Assembly: GCA_032988165.1 (NCBI GenBank)
Contig: JANTQF010000005.1
Coordinates: 62,001-126,000, forward strand
Reading direction: 5' to 3'
DNA length: 64,000 bases
Source of the DNA: Emmonsiellopsis sp. PD_33
Taxonomy: Eukaryota > Ascomycota > Eurotiomycetes > Onygenales > Ajellomycetaceae
The notes beneath the pieces are model-generated. The model worked only from the letters and a program-made list of their open reading frames with translations, was not told the DNA's origin and made no database searches. The position numbers were made by a program, and so were the translations under genes. Numbering within the stretch: the first letter of the stretch is position 1; each line of letters begins with the position of its first letter. Positions 21,969 to 32,882 of the stretch are shown piece by piece.

Positions 21969-22640
21969 CTTTATTTATTTTTACTTTTTTATTTTTTACT
22001 TTTATTAGTGTTTAATTCTTTATTAGCTATCTCTCTTGGGCCATTTTTAGACATTTAATTGAATTAATTTGGACATGTAAAGAACTGAGCATTCACACTA
22101 ACTACTAACTATTAAATTTTAAAAGGAGAAAAGGAAAAAAATAGCTTACTAGCCTACTTACTCACCCACCCAGATTAGCTGCACCACCTCCTATTCATTG
22201 TTCAATTTATTTACAAGAGCTATAATGGCCTGGCTGGCAGACTACTAGCTGAGATCTACTATTTATAGTAGCTACACTGTCTTATCCTACTCTTACTATA
22301 ATTTAAATATCTCTATTTATAGGTATATTACCTTTAGCTTCAGCTCTCTCTGTAGCCTCACTATGTTATCATTATTACCCACATCCAACTTCTTTATAAA
22401 TCTGACCTACTTGAGTACTTTATTACTCACACTACTTGACTCACTGCTTGCAGCCTGTTTACTGCCTATTTTTTTGCTGCTCATTTTTTTACCATCTTTT
22501 GCAGATAGCCTAGTTAGAGCTGAGGGAGAAGAGCCTGGCAGAGTAGAGCTGGCCATGCATGCACATTTACTAGGGTTATAGTCTATTATAATTTACATGT
22601 CAGAAATAGAATGATATTAACACCTGCTCATAGGAACTTT
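21969..22640. other. AT-rich repeat DNA after the Helitron helicase
   Basis: CpG-free, T-rich DNA follows the helicase stop. A plus-strand frame at 22363-22581 looks like an artefact of depleted C and G. I recognise no element here. It may be the Helitron's 3' region, but I could not place a CTRR end. Confidence 0.5.
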
Positions 22641-23000
22641 TCATTACTTATCTGACTATAGAGTGTAGTATTTATCTAGTAAGTTGTAATGATAATTGTA
22701 ACATACTCCCTTAAAGTATTCATTGATGGATATACAATTAATAAATGGCCCATGCCCCTCTTGGCAGCTAGTATATATAGGTTTATTTGGAGTGCTCTTC
22801 CCCTGCACTATAATTACTGCAAGATTTATAGGTTAAACCCAGTTTAGTTTCATATCTTCATTCAGCACAGTTAGAGCTGTTTTCAGCAGCTTATTAATCT
22901 TCTTGCAGGTCTTATTACCATATATGACAGACCATCAGTCTGCCTCCTGGGCCACAGTCAGTTTATCATTATTAGTAAAAGCAGGGGTGATGACAGGGGC
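22640..23000 (-). pseudogene. Dead minus-strand reading frame with Cys cluster
   Basis: One minus frame reads TNNDKLTVAQEAD, then WSVIYGNKTCKKINKLLKT, PINLAVIIVQGKSTPNKP, SCQEGHGPFINC and NEYFKGVCYNYHYN, interrupted by stops that fit C-to-T or G-to-A change. The protein-like composition and clustered Cys near GHGPF...GVC suggest a former gene. It runs against the Helitron helicase, so it could be a captured passenger or part of another element. I cannot name the family. Confidence 0.45.
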
Positions 23001-23334
23001 TTCTTCTATCTGTTGTTAACTATAGTTCTTCACTTCTGAACTATTTTTATTTATTTTTGGGGCTCTGTATACTTACATTCAGGCATTCTGGGCATTTCAT
23101 CCAGTAGGAGGTTGATAGCAGTGAACTGGGATATGTAGTTATAGAGCTATAGCATTACTGTAGAGATGTTATAGAGGATGAGATGACTATCTGGTAGGTG
23201 GTTTATAATTACACTAGGTTACAGCAACACTCTGTGCAGCCATTTACCTACTCATTCAACTACTCTTTATTCTCTATATAAAGGGGTTTATTCACTTCTA
23301 CAGATCATGTGCACTGCTGCCAGCAGCCATATAT

Positions 23335-23373
23335 GCAGGTCATGTGGATCTATACAGGTCACATGCACCTGCA
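23335..23373. repeat. Imperfect inverted repeat near the right edge of the block
   Basis: TGCAGGTCATGTG at the left pairs with CACATGCACCTGCA at the right, with one bulge and a loop of about 13 bases. It could be a hairpin near an element terminus. No CTRR end follows at the short distance expected of a Helitron 3' hairpin, so the assignment is open. Confidence 0.5.
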
Positions 23374-23670
23374 GATTTGACAGCTGTAAAGGCCTGAGGG
23401 ACTAAACAGTGCATTGTGCAAGAATCATAAGCAAGCATAAGTGAGCGATTGAGGCTTGTATTCTCTATATATATAGTGGGGTAATGATAATTTTTATGTC
23501 TGTCACGCCCATTATATGGAGGCACAGATGCCATCTAGATATATTCGTAAAACGAATCACAAATATAACAGGAGTAGCAGAAAAATCATGATCCGAAAAA
23601 TTGTCTACCCCCCAGTGCCCACGCCAGCCCCTTTTCAACCTTCCATCATATCTTGAAAACTAACTCGACC

Positions 23671-25628
23671 TCACTTCTGGACAAACTTCCCCTCCCTCCC
23701 TTCCAATTGGGCCTCCAACACCGCCCCCATCCCCCCCTTCACACTCTCCACAGCCTTAGGCAACAACTCCGCCAACTCCTCCACACTCCCCGCACAACCA
23801 GACCACAACTGCCCACCAGCCGCCGCCTTCGCAATCCCCGCATAATCCGGCGTAGGCGCAAAGCTAATATTCAACTCCTCATTCGACGCCCGACTCGCAT
23901 CCCCATCCGGATGCACAAGCAACATACTCCGCCTTGGCGCATTCCACCCCTTATTATTGAGCACAATGGTCAGCACCGGGATGTTATAGCGTCTCGCAAT
24001 CCAATACACAGACCCGGGCACGCTGAACAGGTACGTTCCGTCACCGACGATCTGGCAGACGAATTTGCCCTTGCCCGCTCCGCCCGCCAGCGTGTCGCTG
24101 GCAAGTTTGATGCCCAGGGCAGCGCCGCCGGACCACCCCAGCCCGCCGCCGCCGCAGTTTATCCAGCTGTTTGGCAGCGTGGCGCGAATGTGGTCGGCAA
24201 CCACGGCGGTCAGGGTTACGGCTTCGATGGCCCAGATTGTGTCGATGGGGCAGGCGGCGCGGATTTGGGACATTAGGTAGGCGGCGTTGAGAGGGGCGGT
24301 GGGGCCGCCGGGTGTTGGGGATGCTTGGAGGGTTAGGCTGTCTATCCAGTCTTTGTGCGAGGTTTCGAGGGCCTTTTGGCGGGATGTATATTCGGGGGAT
24401 GAGAGGGTGGTGGATAAAGAGGGGGTGGAAGAGATGTATTGATGGAGCTGGCGGAGGGCGATGGTGGAGTCCGCGCGGTGGGTGGCTAGAGCGGGGATGT
24501 AGAAGACTGGCATCTGCTGCTTGAGTGGGTCTGCGTCGATGTGGTAGATCTTTGCGCTGTCGGAGGGCTTGCAGAGGGATGGAATCCAGGGGACATCGCA
24601 GTCGACGACTAGGATGACGTCAGCGGTGGTGATTTTTTCGTGGACGCCAAATCGGAGGCCCAGGGTGGCTGGATGGTCCGCTGGGAAGCACATGTCACTT
24701 CCGCCAGTGTCGAGAACCTGGAGGCCCTTGACTGTGTCGGCTAGTTTGACGAGTTCATCGACCCCGGAGGCGAAGCGGCCGGAATACCCTGTAACTACCA
24801 GGGGTTGCTTGGCGGAGACCAGGGCTTCTGCAAGTTCTTTGACAGCGTCTTCTGGTAGTGCTGCACCAGCGACGGCCTTCCATGTGTTCTGGTTGATAGT
24901 GTATGGCTCGATTTCCTCTTCGAGGACCTCCCTAGCACCCACTAGGTACACCGGACCCTGGGGGGCGCTGGTTGCAAATTGCAGCGCCCTATTGACAATT
25001 TGCTTAACGTTCCGGCCAGTCTTGAATTCCCCAGAATAGCGGCAGTACTGTGCTACGATTTGCTTTTGATCGGGAACATCCTGGATCCAATGGATGTATT
25101 CTGTGCGGGATCCCCGCATTTCCCCCTCAATGGTAAAGGGGGAGAGACCAGCAAAAATCAGCACGGGAGCACGGCCAGTCGAGGCATTGTGCACGGCGGC
25201 ACCGAGCCCCTGAGTGCCGACGTCAACATGGACAATAACGCACTGGGGTTTGCCGGTAAGCCGAGCATACCCATCGGCCATGGACAAGGCCACCATCTGG
25301 ATGATACGGGGTTAGCGGGATCGGGTCAGAGCAGAATAGAGTTTCGGGCCGACGATAGCCGGGCCCTGCCTTGACTCCGCGTACCTCGTTGGGACATGTT
25401 ATGATCCGGGGGAAATGTCCCTTCTTCTCATTCTGGCCTTTGACGATGGCTTCTAGAATGGAAGGGTGGTCTGAACCGAGATTGACAAAGACATGGGTCA
25501 CTCCGGCCTGTGGATGGTCAATATCAAACCAGCGACTGCGGGGGAAAGGGGGGCCAAGCGGGCTAGCTGCGGGGTGAAAACCAACCTCCCAAAGGGCTTC
25601 GAAGAAGGCGAAGGACGCTGTATAGACC
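23671..25628 (-). CDS. Thiamine-diphosphate-dependent enzyme, acetolactate synthase/benzoylformate decarboxylase-like
   Basis: The exons on the minus strand are 25628-25586, 25507-25385 and 25296-23671 (TGA at 23671-23673). Introns of 78 and 88 bp are phase 0. A further, very short upstream exon carrying the start codon is needed and is not resolved. The N-terminal domain has FVNLGSDHPSILEA and then CPNE joined to MVALSMADGYAR, placing the ThDP-activating Glu exactly at a splice junction. A central domain (about residues 190-330) fits the DHS-like fold. The C-terminal domain has GDGTYLFS...IVLNNKGW, the GDG-X25-NN cofactor site. The protein is about 600 residues, usual for the family. Sequence type points to a decarboxylase or carboligase of unknown substrate rather than mitochondrial acetolactate synthase, as no transit peptide is visible. 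The stop lies only about 225 bp from the CpG-free block. Confidence 0.88.
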
Positions 25629-26795
25629 CTAACAGCGAGACAGTTGGGTTAGCAGCGGCGTTTAGTATGACAGAGGTGAATATGGAGGGTTTCACACACA
25701 TTGTACGTATGATCTAGTTCTTGAACCAGCAGCAACGGCGGCTACAATTGAAGGATATAACTTGAACTGTTTAGAAGACCGTCGCTGGTAGAGCCGAGGG
25801 TTGTAAAACACAATGTAAGATTGAACTTAAATAGTAGAAATCAAAATCAAAATCAAGAAGTGAGGGAAGCTAGAAATGAAGAAAATGTGACGGAAGATGG
25901 AGGAGATGAGATCGAGATAGCCGAGAGAGGGGGATGCTGCTGAGTCAGGAATTACTAACCAATGTGGGATGACACTAGGCCTTATGAGGGCTAGCGCGGG
26001 ACTGGGCCGATTTGATATCAAAACCTTGGAATCAGGCACAAATTGCCCCTGAATAGAGACCCAAACCTCTGAGTCCCGCTGTGAGGTGATACAGCAGCAA
26101 TACAAACTGCAGCCATCCGAGAGTCCGGTTATATGTGTATGCACAACCAATGGCTTGGATTTCTTGTTCAATGCTCTGTACAATCCATGTACCTACCCGT
26201 CTCATCTTATTTTAGATAGTTACTACTAGTACTAGTACTAACTACACGAGGATATTTATAGCGTTGCTTTGGATAACGGCTATGCTGAGTACCATGGTAT
26301 CATTAGCCAAAAGAGCATAATTGTATGCGTCCCGAGTCCAAAGGCAAATACTACAATGTTTCCTTGTCTACCGACTCTCGTTGCTGAACCCCTTCTGGTA
26401 GTTGGCTCAACATAGAAACCAAACATGAAGCAGCTTCTTCTAAAATCTTCGGACGTTATCATCACTTAAATCCTCCATCTCCACTACATAAATTCCTTAC
26501 ATTTGAAGTAGAACCCATTGCCGATTGCTTAGCAAAGCATGACGTATTTGCGCCAACCTGTCTTGTTCCCTGTCGATTATCCAACCTCACACCTCGATGA
26601 ACGCCAACATTCTCGCAACAAGCCACGAACATTCTACGCTGTCCCCCAGTCGTTCTTATGCCAATTAATACATACCGGTTTCTAGATTTTGGGCACTGAC
26701 ATGATTGTAAAAATGTTGTTCCCTCATCGCCCTTACTTGTCTTCTCTCAGGCGCCTTCGCTACTACCTCCCAAATAGTTGATTGGCGCAGTAAAC
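25629..26795. other. Divergent promoter region of the ThDP enzyme and the PLD-like gene
   Basis: About 1.1 kb without a convincing gene. It probably holds the missing first exon of the ThDP enzyme (around 25640-25720, where ATG and GT motifs occur but no join was unambiguous). It also has a CTAGTA-type short repeat at about 26222-26243 and the leader of the PLD-like gene. Confidence 0.55.
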
Positions 26796-29352
26796 ATGGC
26801 CCAGCTCTCTTCTCTCTCTTCTCTCTGTTGTTTAATTCCTTTTTGGTTAATCCACTTCCACATTATCTTTGTTAATCTCCTCCTAGTCGGGTGCGCTGCT
26901 CTACTTGGAGTCCTTGTCGTTCTCGTAGCCTTGGCCAGGCGCAGCAGCCCACATAGAACCTCCAGCGACATGTTTCCCGAGTGGATATACGATCTTTGTC
27001 GTGAGGAATCGAGCGTAACTTCAGAACTCGCCAGTGAGCCTACAAGTACTCCGCAGGCTATAGCCGATAGGCTCTACAACCCCCGTCACGGACTTTGCGA
27101 GAGATGCCATGGAAGCGAAAAGGACCCTGGAAATACGCACCTCGACTTGCAGCAAGCATATCTGTGCGGCAAATGGGGTTCCAAGAGGCCCAGTGATATC
27201 TTCCTTCAGGTATCAGTTCAATAGCTTTTGAATACAAATCTACCCTCAATTACGTATACTAATTCCTTACTTATCAGATATATCATGACGTTCTCTGTAC
27301 TCTAGACCCCAAACCTATGGTTGGATTGACATCACCAGGATTGATGGGAAGCTCTGGAGTTGTGCCTTTGACAATTATTGCCCCGACTGCTGATATCTGC
27401 CGCCATATGGCAAATTGCATTGTTCGTGCCGAAAAGGAAGTGTTCTTAGCAACCAATTATTGGATTTTCTCCCGCAACTCGACTATAATAACCGACGCGC
27501 TGAAGGAGCTATCTATCCGGGCGGGGAAACGGGAAAGTAAGGTGATTGTCAAAATCATGTATGACCGCGCGCAATTGAGCCATGTAGGTTACACCTGCAA
27601 CATCATGCAGACAAAGGCTTTTCCACTGACAGTATCTAGATCGTCAATCAGCGCCTGCTTGTCTATCCTAGAGTAGCGGCAGATATACGTGTTAAAATGC
27701 CTTCGCCAGCAGAGATTCCGAACATAGATCTGCAAGTGATGAATTACCACGAACCTGTCCTAGGGACGTTCCACTCAAAATTTATGTTAGTGGATAGGAG
27801 GGTAGTCCTGCTTCAAAGTAACAACATCCAGGTTAGCTATTTTCTTCTATTAGTCTGGATCCATTACTACTTCTGGTCTGCATCATACCTGACTCTGATT
27901 TCCACTAACATTATTGGTTTCCTTCCCTAACGATTTCAGGACAATGACAATCTGGAGATGATGGTTCGTCTCGAGGGGCCAATCGTCGACTCATTCTATG
28001 ACATGGCAATCATTTCGTGGAATATCAAGTTGAAGCCAATGCTTCCTATGATCACTTCTCCCGCTGCAGCGGAAAAGCCACCCAGCTTCGCGGATCACGC
28101 TGTGAAGAGAATCTCAGAGAAGAATCCCAACCTAAACCAAGGAAGCAGGTGTGTTACCCACATTCATCTACTCTCTTATTAGTAAATGGTCAAGCCTAAG
28201 TGATTCTCGAAGCAATGAATCAAATGGAAGGGAGGTCAGTCGGGCCCCCGTGGAACACGGGGAGTACAGCCCGGATATCATATCGGAAGCCGAAAAAGTA
28301 AACTCGAGCCTCAAACCTCGCGAACGGGAAAGTAGAGTAGAGTGCGTTACCCGCTACTTGAGTTCGTGGATCCATTCCTATCAACTATGTGTGTATTTTG
28401 CTAAGTACGTATAGACGTTATCGGCAGACCTGAAATAACGGGGAATGCTCCTGAATGGCCCAAAGGAGACGATATGACGCCGTACATACTGCATCCTCCT
28501 CATGATCCATTCCCGATGGCGTTGGTATGTCGGGAACCCTGGTCTGGTAAGTTTTCATTCTAATACCTACAGTTCAATTCTTCAAGCTAACATAGGGTCC
28601 AAGCTCTGAATCATGGGAGTATTTACACACCTCAAAACGTTGCTTTTCTTTCCGCCATCCGCAACGCTAAAAACTCCATCTTCATTCAAACTCCAGATTT
28701 GAACGCGGATCGTTTGCTCGGGCCCATTCTTGATGCTGTGCGTCGAGGAGTTGTGGTTACCTGCTATCTTTGCTTGGGGTACAATGATGCTGGACAGCTG
28801 CTTCCCTTCCAAAATGGGATAAATGAGATGATCTCGAATTATCTATATAATTCCCTCACCTCTGAAGAAGAAAAGACGAGACTCCGAATATACTTTTATG
28901 TGGGCAAAGACCAAACCAAGCCTATCCATAACAAGTTCAAAATGCGGAGTTGTCATATCAAATTGATGATTATTGATGAGCATATCGCGATTCAAGGTTA
29001 GCAACCCTGGCATGCGAAATACTGAGAGCAAAACTATAATTTCGGCAAGTTTTTCGTAACACTGACATCCTCTCTAGGAAGCGGAAATCTTGACACACAG
29101 TCCTTCTTCCATTCACAAGAATCTAATGTCCTCCTCGATTCTGCCGAAGTATGCCGAAGCTGGCTCGACGGTATTCGTAGGAACCAAAACACGGGCGCGT
29201 TCGGCTTGGTTAGTCCAGAGGACGGATGTTGGCATGATCCGCTTACTGGCGAGGTTGCAAAAGGCTCGATCGGGGCAGACCCCGGTATGTTTAGTTGGAT
29301 TAAAGGGTTTGTTGGGGCGATCAAGAGGGTTCGAGGGACGGGTGGCTTCTGA
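26796..29352 (+). CDS. Membrane-anchored phospholipase D-superfamily protein, two HKD motifs
   Basis: The eight exons are 26796-27209, 27278-27583, 27640-27831, 27940-28148, 28201-28361, 28415-28546, 28604-28996 and 29078-29352, giving 693 residues. The join phases all agree, and the ATG at 26796 is the first in frame. Residues about 7-50 are hydrophobic (one or two membrane segments). The first HKD motif is FHSKFMLVD (His285, Lys287, Asp292) and the second is CHIKLMIID (His589, Lys591, Asp596). A Ser/Glu-rich insert separates the halves. Two complete HKD motifs form one PLD active site acting on phosphodiesters. The layout matches fungal PLD/cardiolipin-synthase-like proteins, not the PX-PH Spo14 type. 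Substrate is unknown. The 52- and 53-bp introns after 28148 and 28361 are short but keep frame. Confidence 0.87.
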
Positions 29353-32300
29353 AGAGAAGTGGAGTGTCGATGGGATTCTTCACACGGGCTCTGCTTGTGA
29401 TGGCGAGAGGGGTGGGGAAGGTTTCGTGAAACATGGTTTGTTAACCTATATTGTATTCCTATATACCATAAGGGACTGTTTATACGTCAGCTTGGCCTGA
29501 GGAAAGCTCCTGGGTCAATTACGGGTTGTTGGTTCGACATATCCATCCATAGTGCATGCATCCAATCAGTAATCAACATATCTAGCAATGAGTACCTGTC
29601 CACCAAATGCCAACACACCTAATAACACTAACCGTTTGAGCATCGTCGTAAAGGCAACACTTCATGATTTCCGGCGAGCTCCTGGTGTACGGGGAGAAGC
29701 TGTTTCACGGTGATTCAGGTGAGCCGCCCAGGCGGGCTCCATCCATGCTCCGTGACACGGACGACCTGGCTCAATCAGGTTTCGGCGCAACACCGACCCG
29801 GGGTCCGTTCTCTATCCAATGACACAATAACCCACTTCGCGAATTTTTAGGGTTGGAACTTGTGGGAGGGGGAGGGGTAAGATAAGGTAGGGAGGTAGCA
29901 ATGCATGCTCTGTGCTGCGGGGGTTAGCGGTGGTCGAGGAAGAGGGTTCGTGAAGAACCACGGGGGCATCGCGCTATTCCGATCTGCCCGGGACGGGATG
30001 GAAATGATATTTCCCCCTTCATGAATCATCGGATATGAACGATGGACGCGGCCGGGTAGATTAGTAGGTACTAGTATGTGTGTATGTAGACCTGTTTGAC
30101 GTTTGTCTTTGCCTTATCTTATTTTAGGAACGGAGTATGTTCCTATCGAAACATGTTTTTCATGCAATGGAACCTTGAAAAAAAGAGTTGAGCCCGAGCC
30201 GAAGCCCGTCCGTTTCTGAGACGCGGTGGGACTCCACAGGTACACCTCCCGCAACGAGTACGATCATTTGGCTTTGAGCCGCTGAGCGCAGATTGAAGGA
30301 CTTGACAGCGTCTGAACTTCTGGATGAAGTTTCCAATCATCTTTCGCTGGAGCGGACCCCAAACATAGTCAAAGTTTCCGGTGGGGGTGATGTCTGGTTG
30401 GGGGGTGGCTCCCGGATCATGCCATGTAGAATAGTTATGGAGTTGCATATCGTTTCGCCCAATGGATCATTTTCCATCCATCCCGTCGAGAGTCGCCAGG
30501 GACTCGATCACATGTTGGCTTGAGAGTCGCTCTGATCTTCGCAGCTCTCATTGGGCATTTGTTCGATCCCTTAACTTGCCCAACCCCTGGTCCCCTGTCC
30601 ATCGATCTGGATTTGCCCTTTCGCCTCGCTGTTTGGAAGACAAGAGGGCTCAGCTACGAAGTAACCAATCATGGGGTTCTCATTGGAGTAATAAGTTTTA
30701 TAGAGACGCAAGCTGGCAACCAAAAGCCATCTGGCTTGTTGAACATCGCCGCCGCCGCCCTCGGTTAGCCAACCCCCTTTTTCCAACGAGTTAGGGCTTG
30801 TTTCCTGTTCTGGCATCTCCGGGCGGAAAATCGTAGCTGCGTTCCGTGGTGGATGCACGACATCAAACTAACAAAACACGTGGATGGCTTTTCTTTTTCA
30901 GCAACCCGGGGGAAAACAGGATGGAGAGAGATACACACACCACACCTGCAACGGGGTCGACAGACAGACGGACAGGTGACGGAGCTTTCCGCCGGCCAGA
31001 TAGCCCATGCCGCCCGCCTTGTCCTGGTCACGGCACACTTCAACAGCCCGGGGCATCTTTCGAGAGACTAGGTGCAGCCCCCGTTGTCGATCACGGAGCT
31101 ACCACCGCACTCTGAGCCGCACCCTTGAAGGAATCATACCCATCTTTTCCCCCCTGCCGCCCACAAGTTGTCTCCATTTGGGGGCTAGTTCGTGGTCTGC
31201 ATCGTCCGCCATCCATGTTTTGCAGCTGGGTGGGCCGGTCCCAGCTGTGCTAGGCTTGCGCATGAGGCGGTTATCAGAGGGCAAGGTATCAGACCCCCAA
31301 CCTTCATGCAAGCTGGAGCCTGAGGGGAGGGTATTACAGGGCAAGAGATAGAAATGAACCAAAAGATGCCTGGTGGTGTGCTCTGTGTTGTGCTGCTTGT
31401 GCTGCTTGCTGCTGAAGCTAACCATCCCTGAAGTTATTAGAGTTAACTATCTTATCAGCCCACTCCACACTAAAGGTCTTATTATTTTTAGTGGCAAGGC
31501 CCAGCATTTCGATGTGCCGCACGGCATTGGTGGCCCACTCACGAATTAAGTGTGTTTCCAATACTGGTGGCCATTGGCGGCGTGTTTGCCATCGGCCAAC
31601 GAGAACACACGTCTCCTTCCCTCTCAGTAATAGTCAGGAGAGAGATCATCATCCTCTCATTCTACCCCATTTTTCTCCAGCAAATCTTATCACCTTTCGT
31701 CCTCGTGCGGCAGGCCATGTTATTTTAGGGCGGACGTTGCCGGCTGCAACCTCTGTCTGTGCACCATTGCGGATCCCCTTGACTTCGAGAACAGGGATGG
31801 CCTGGTCCTTGAAACGCAGGTGACAGGGAACCATCAATGAGCTTGTTCTTTCGAGCGCACAAGTTGGCTATCTCTTCTGATGAGGGTTGCAATTGGGTTC
31901 CTGGATCTGCGCTGGATGATTATCAGGCAGAGCAATCAGAAGGCAATGTCATCGACCTCCGTCTCCCCACACGCATGTGTGGGCACGCCGGGGCTAGAAT
32001 ATGCTCCATACAGTCCTGCAAATGACGGTAACTAATGAATGCAAGTCTTGTTTCTGACATTCTCTATGCAAAGGTTCTAGAAACGAGGGCTGCATGTTCG
32101 ATAGATGTCAGCGAAGCAGGCGGCGCTGGTCGGCTCTCGGTGGCCTGTGAGCCACCCGAATTACGGATAGCGGGATTTCGCAACTGTGTGGTGAGGTCGC
32201 TTGTCGTAGCAGCCCGAATCCCGCTTTTAATGCTCCGAAATCCCTGGCGACTAGGCTGGCTCGCATCTCTGTTTACTGCTTGGCATTTTTATGCATCGAA

Positions 32301-32882
32301 GTCCATCCATGCTGCGCGCATCCACAACCCACGGCGCAAGAAACGCCTGATATCGGCATTCGAGCAGAGAATGACACTATCATCCTGATAACCCTGTCAT
32401 TATTGCCCCTGCAAAATCGAATCCTTCGGGTTGGCCTCCTCTCCCTGCAGAGGTATGGGGAACAGATGTAACGGCGTTTCGTTTCTTTGCATTATTGCGG
32501 GACGACGCAATCAGTTCCATGTTTTGGAATGTTTAGGTATGTGAAAGCCCGGAGCGAGCCGTATACCCCGCCCCTGATCTTCGATTTAGCAATACTACCT
32601 GGCGAAAATACCCAGGTCGGCTTGCCTAACATTTGAAATCGATATCGGCAAAGGCTTGTGACCTGGGGTACCCGAAGGCTACGCTCCTATCTAGTCCTTG
32701 ATGCTGAGCTAGAAGTGGAGCCAGGCTAGTATCGTGTGCGCCTTGAGAGATTGACATCGACACAGCTATATAAGGCCCCTCGTGCCCGGCCTTGGTTGAG
32801 GGAAGAACCATCCCACAGCAACTTCGTTCATCAATACATTCATTCCTTCATTCCCTGAGACACCAGCCTCCACCGCTTCACG
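29353..32882. other. Gene-poor 3.5-kb interval
   Basis: Normal-GC DNA with many chance frames of 60-115 codons on both strands, none with recognisable domains or credible introns. I saw no transposon motif or tRNA. The right end is the promoter of the subtilisin gene. Confidence 0.55.
32767..32773 (+). promoter_or_regulatory. TATA box of the subtilisin gene
   Basis: TATATAA followed by GG lies 110-116 bp upstream of the ATG, a usual distance for a strongly induced fungal gene. The CT-rich, ATG-free leader downstream agrees with a start site between them. Confidence 0.6.

Larger units (their letters stand above)
9456..23445. repeat. CpG-free, AT-rich block of mutated transposons (about 14 kb)
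   Basis: Reading by eye I found no CG dinucleotide between 9455 and 23446, whereas both flanks are CpG-rich. The block holds a degraded Helitron, a chromovirus inserted into it, and further relics. Stops in the decayed frames are nearly all TAA, TAG or TGA where the family has CAA, CAG, CGA or TGG, which is the footprint of C-to-T and G-to-A mutation as in repeat-induced point mutation or deamination of methylated cytosine. The edges are sharp to within tens of bases. Confidence 0.93.

Noticed and set aside
22363..22581. 72-codon plus frame (MLSLLPTSNFFIN...)
   Set aside because: It is Leu-rich low-complexity in CpG-depleted DNA, with no domain and a dead reading frame close by on the other strand.
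9456..23445. CRISPR array, tRNA or rRNA genes
   Set aside because: No regularly spaced repeats, cloverleaf-like T-loops or rRNA motifs were seen here or elsewhere in the window.
23653..25039. Plus-strand frames of 150-207 codons opposite the ThDP enzyme
   Set aside because: They are antisense shadows of a GC-rich coding exon; their translations are Pro/Arg-rich and domain-free.
28149..28200. A 34-bp intron ending at TTATTAG (28182)
   Set aside because: It would be unusually short for a fungal intron; the AG at 28199-28200 gives a 52-bp intron in the same phase.
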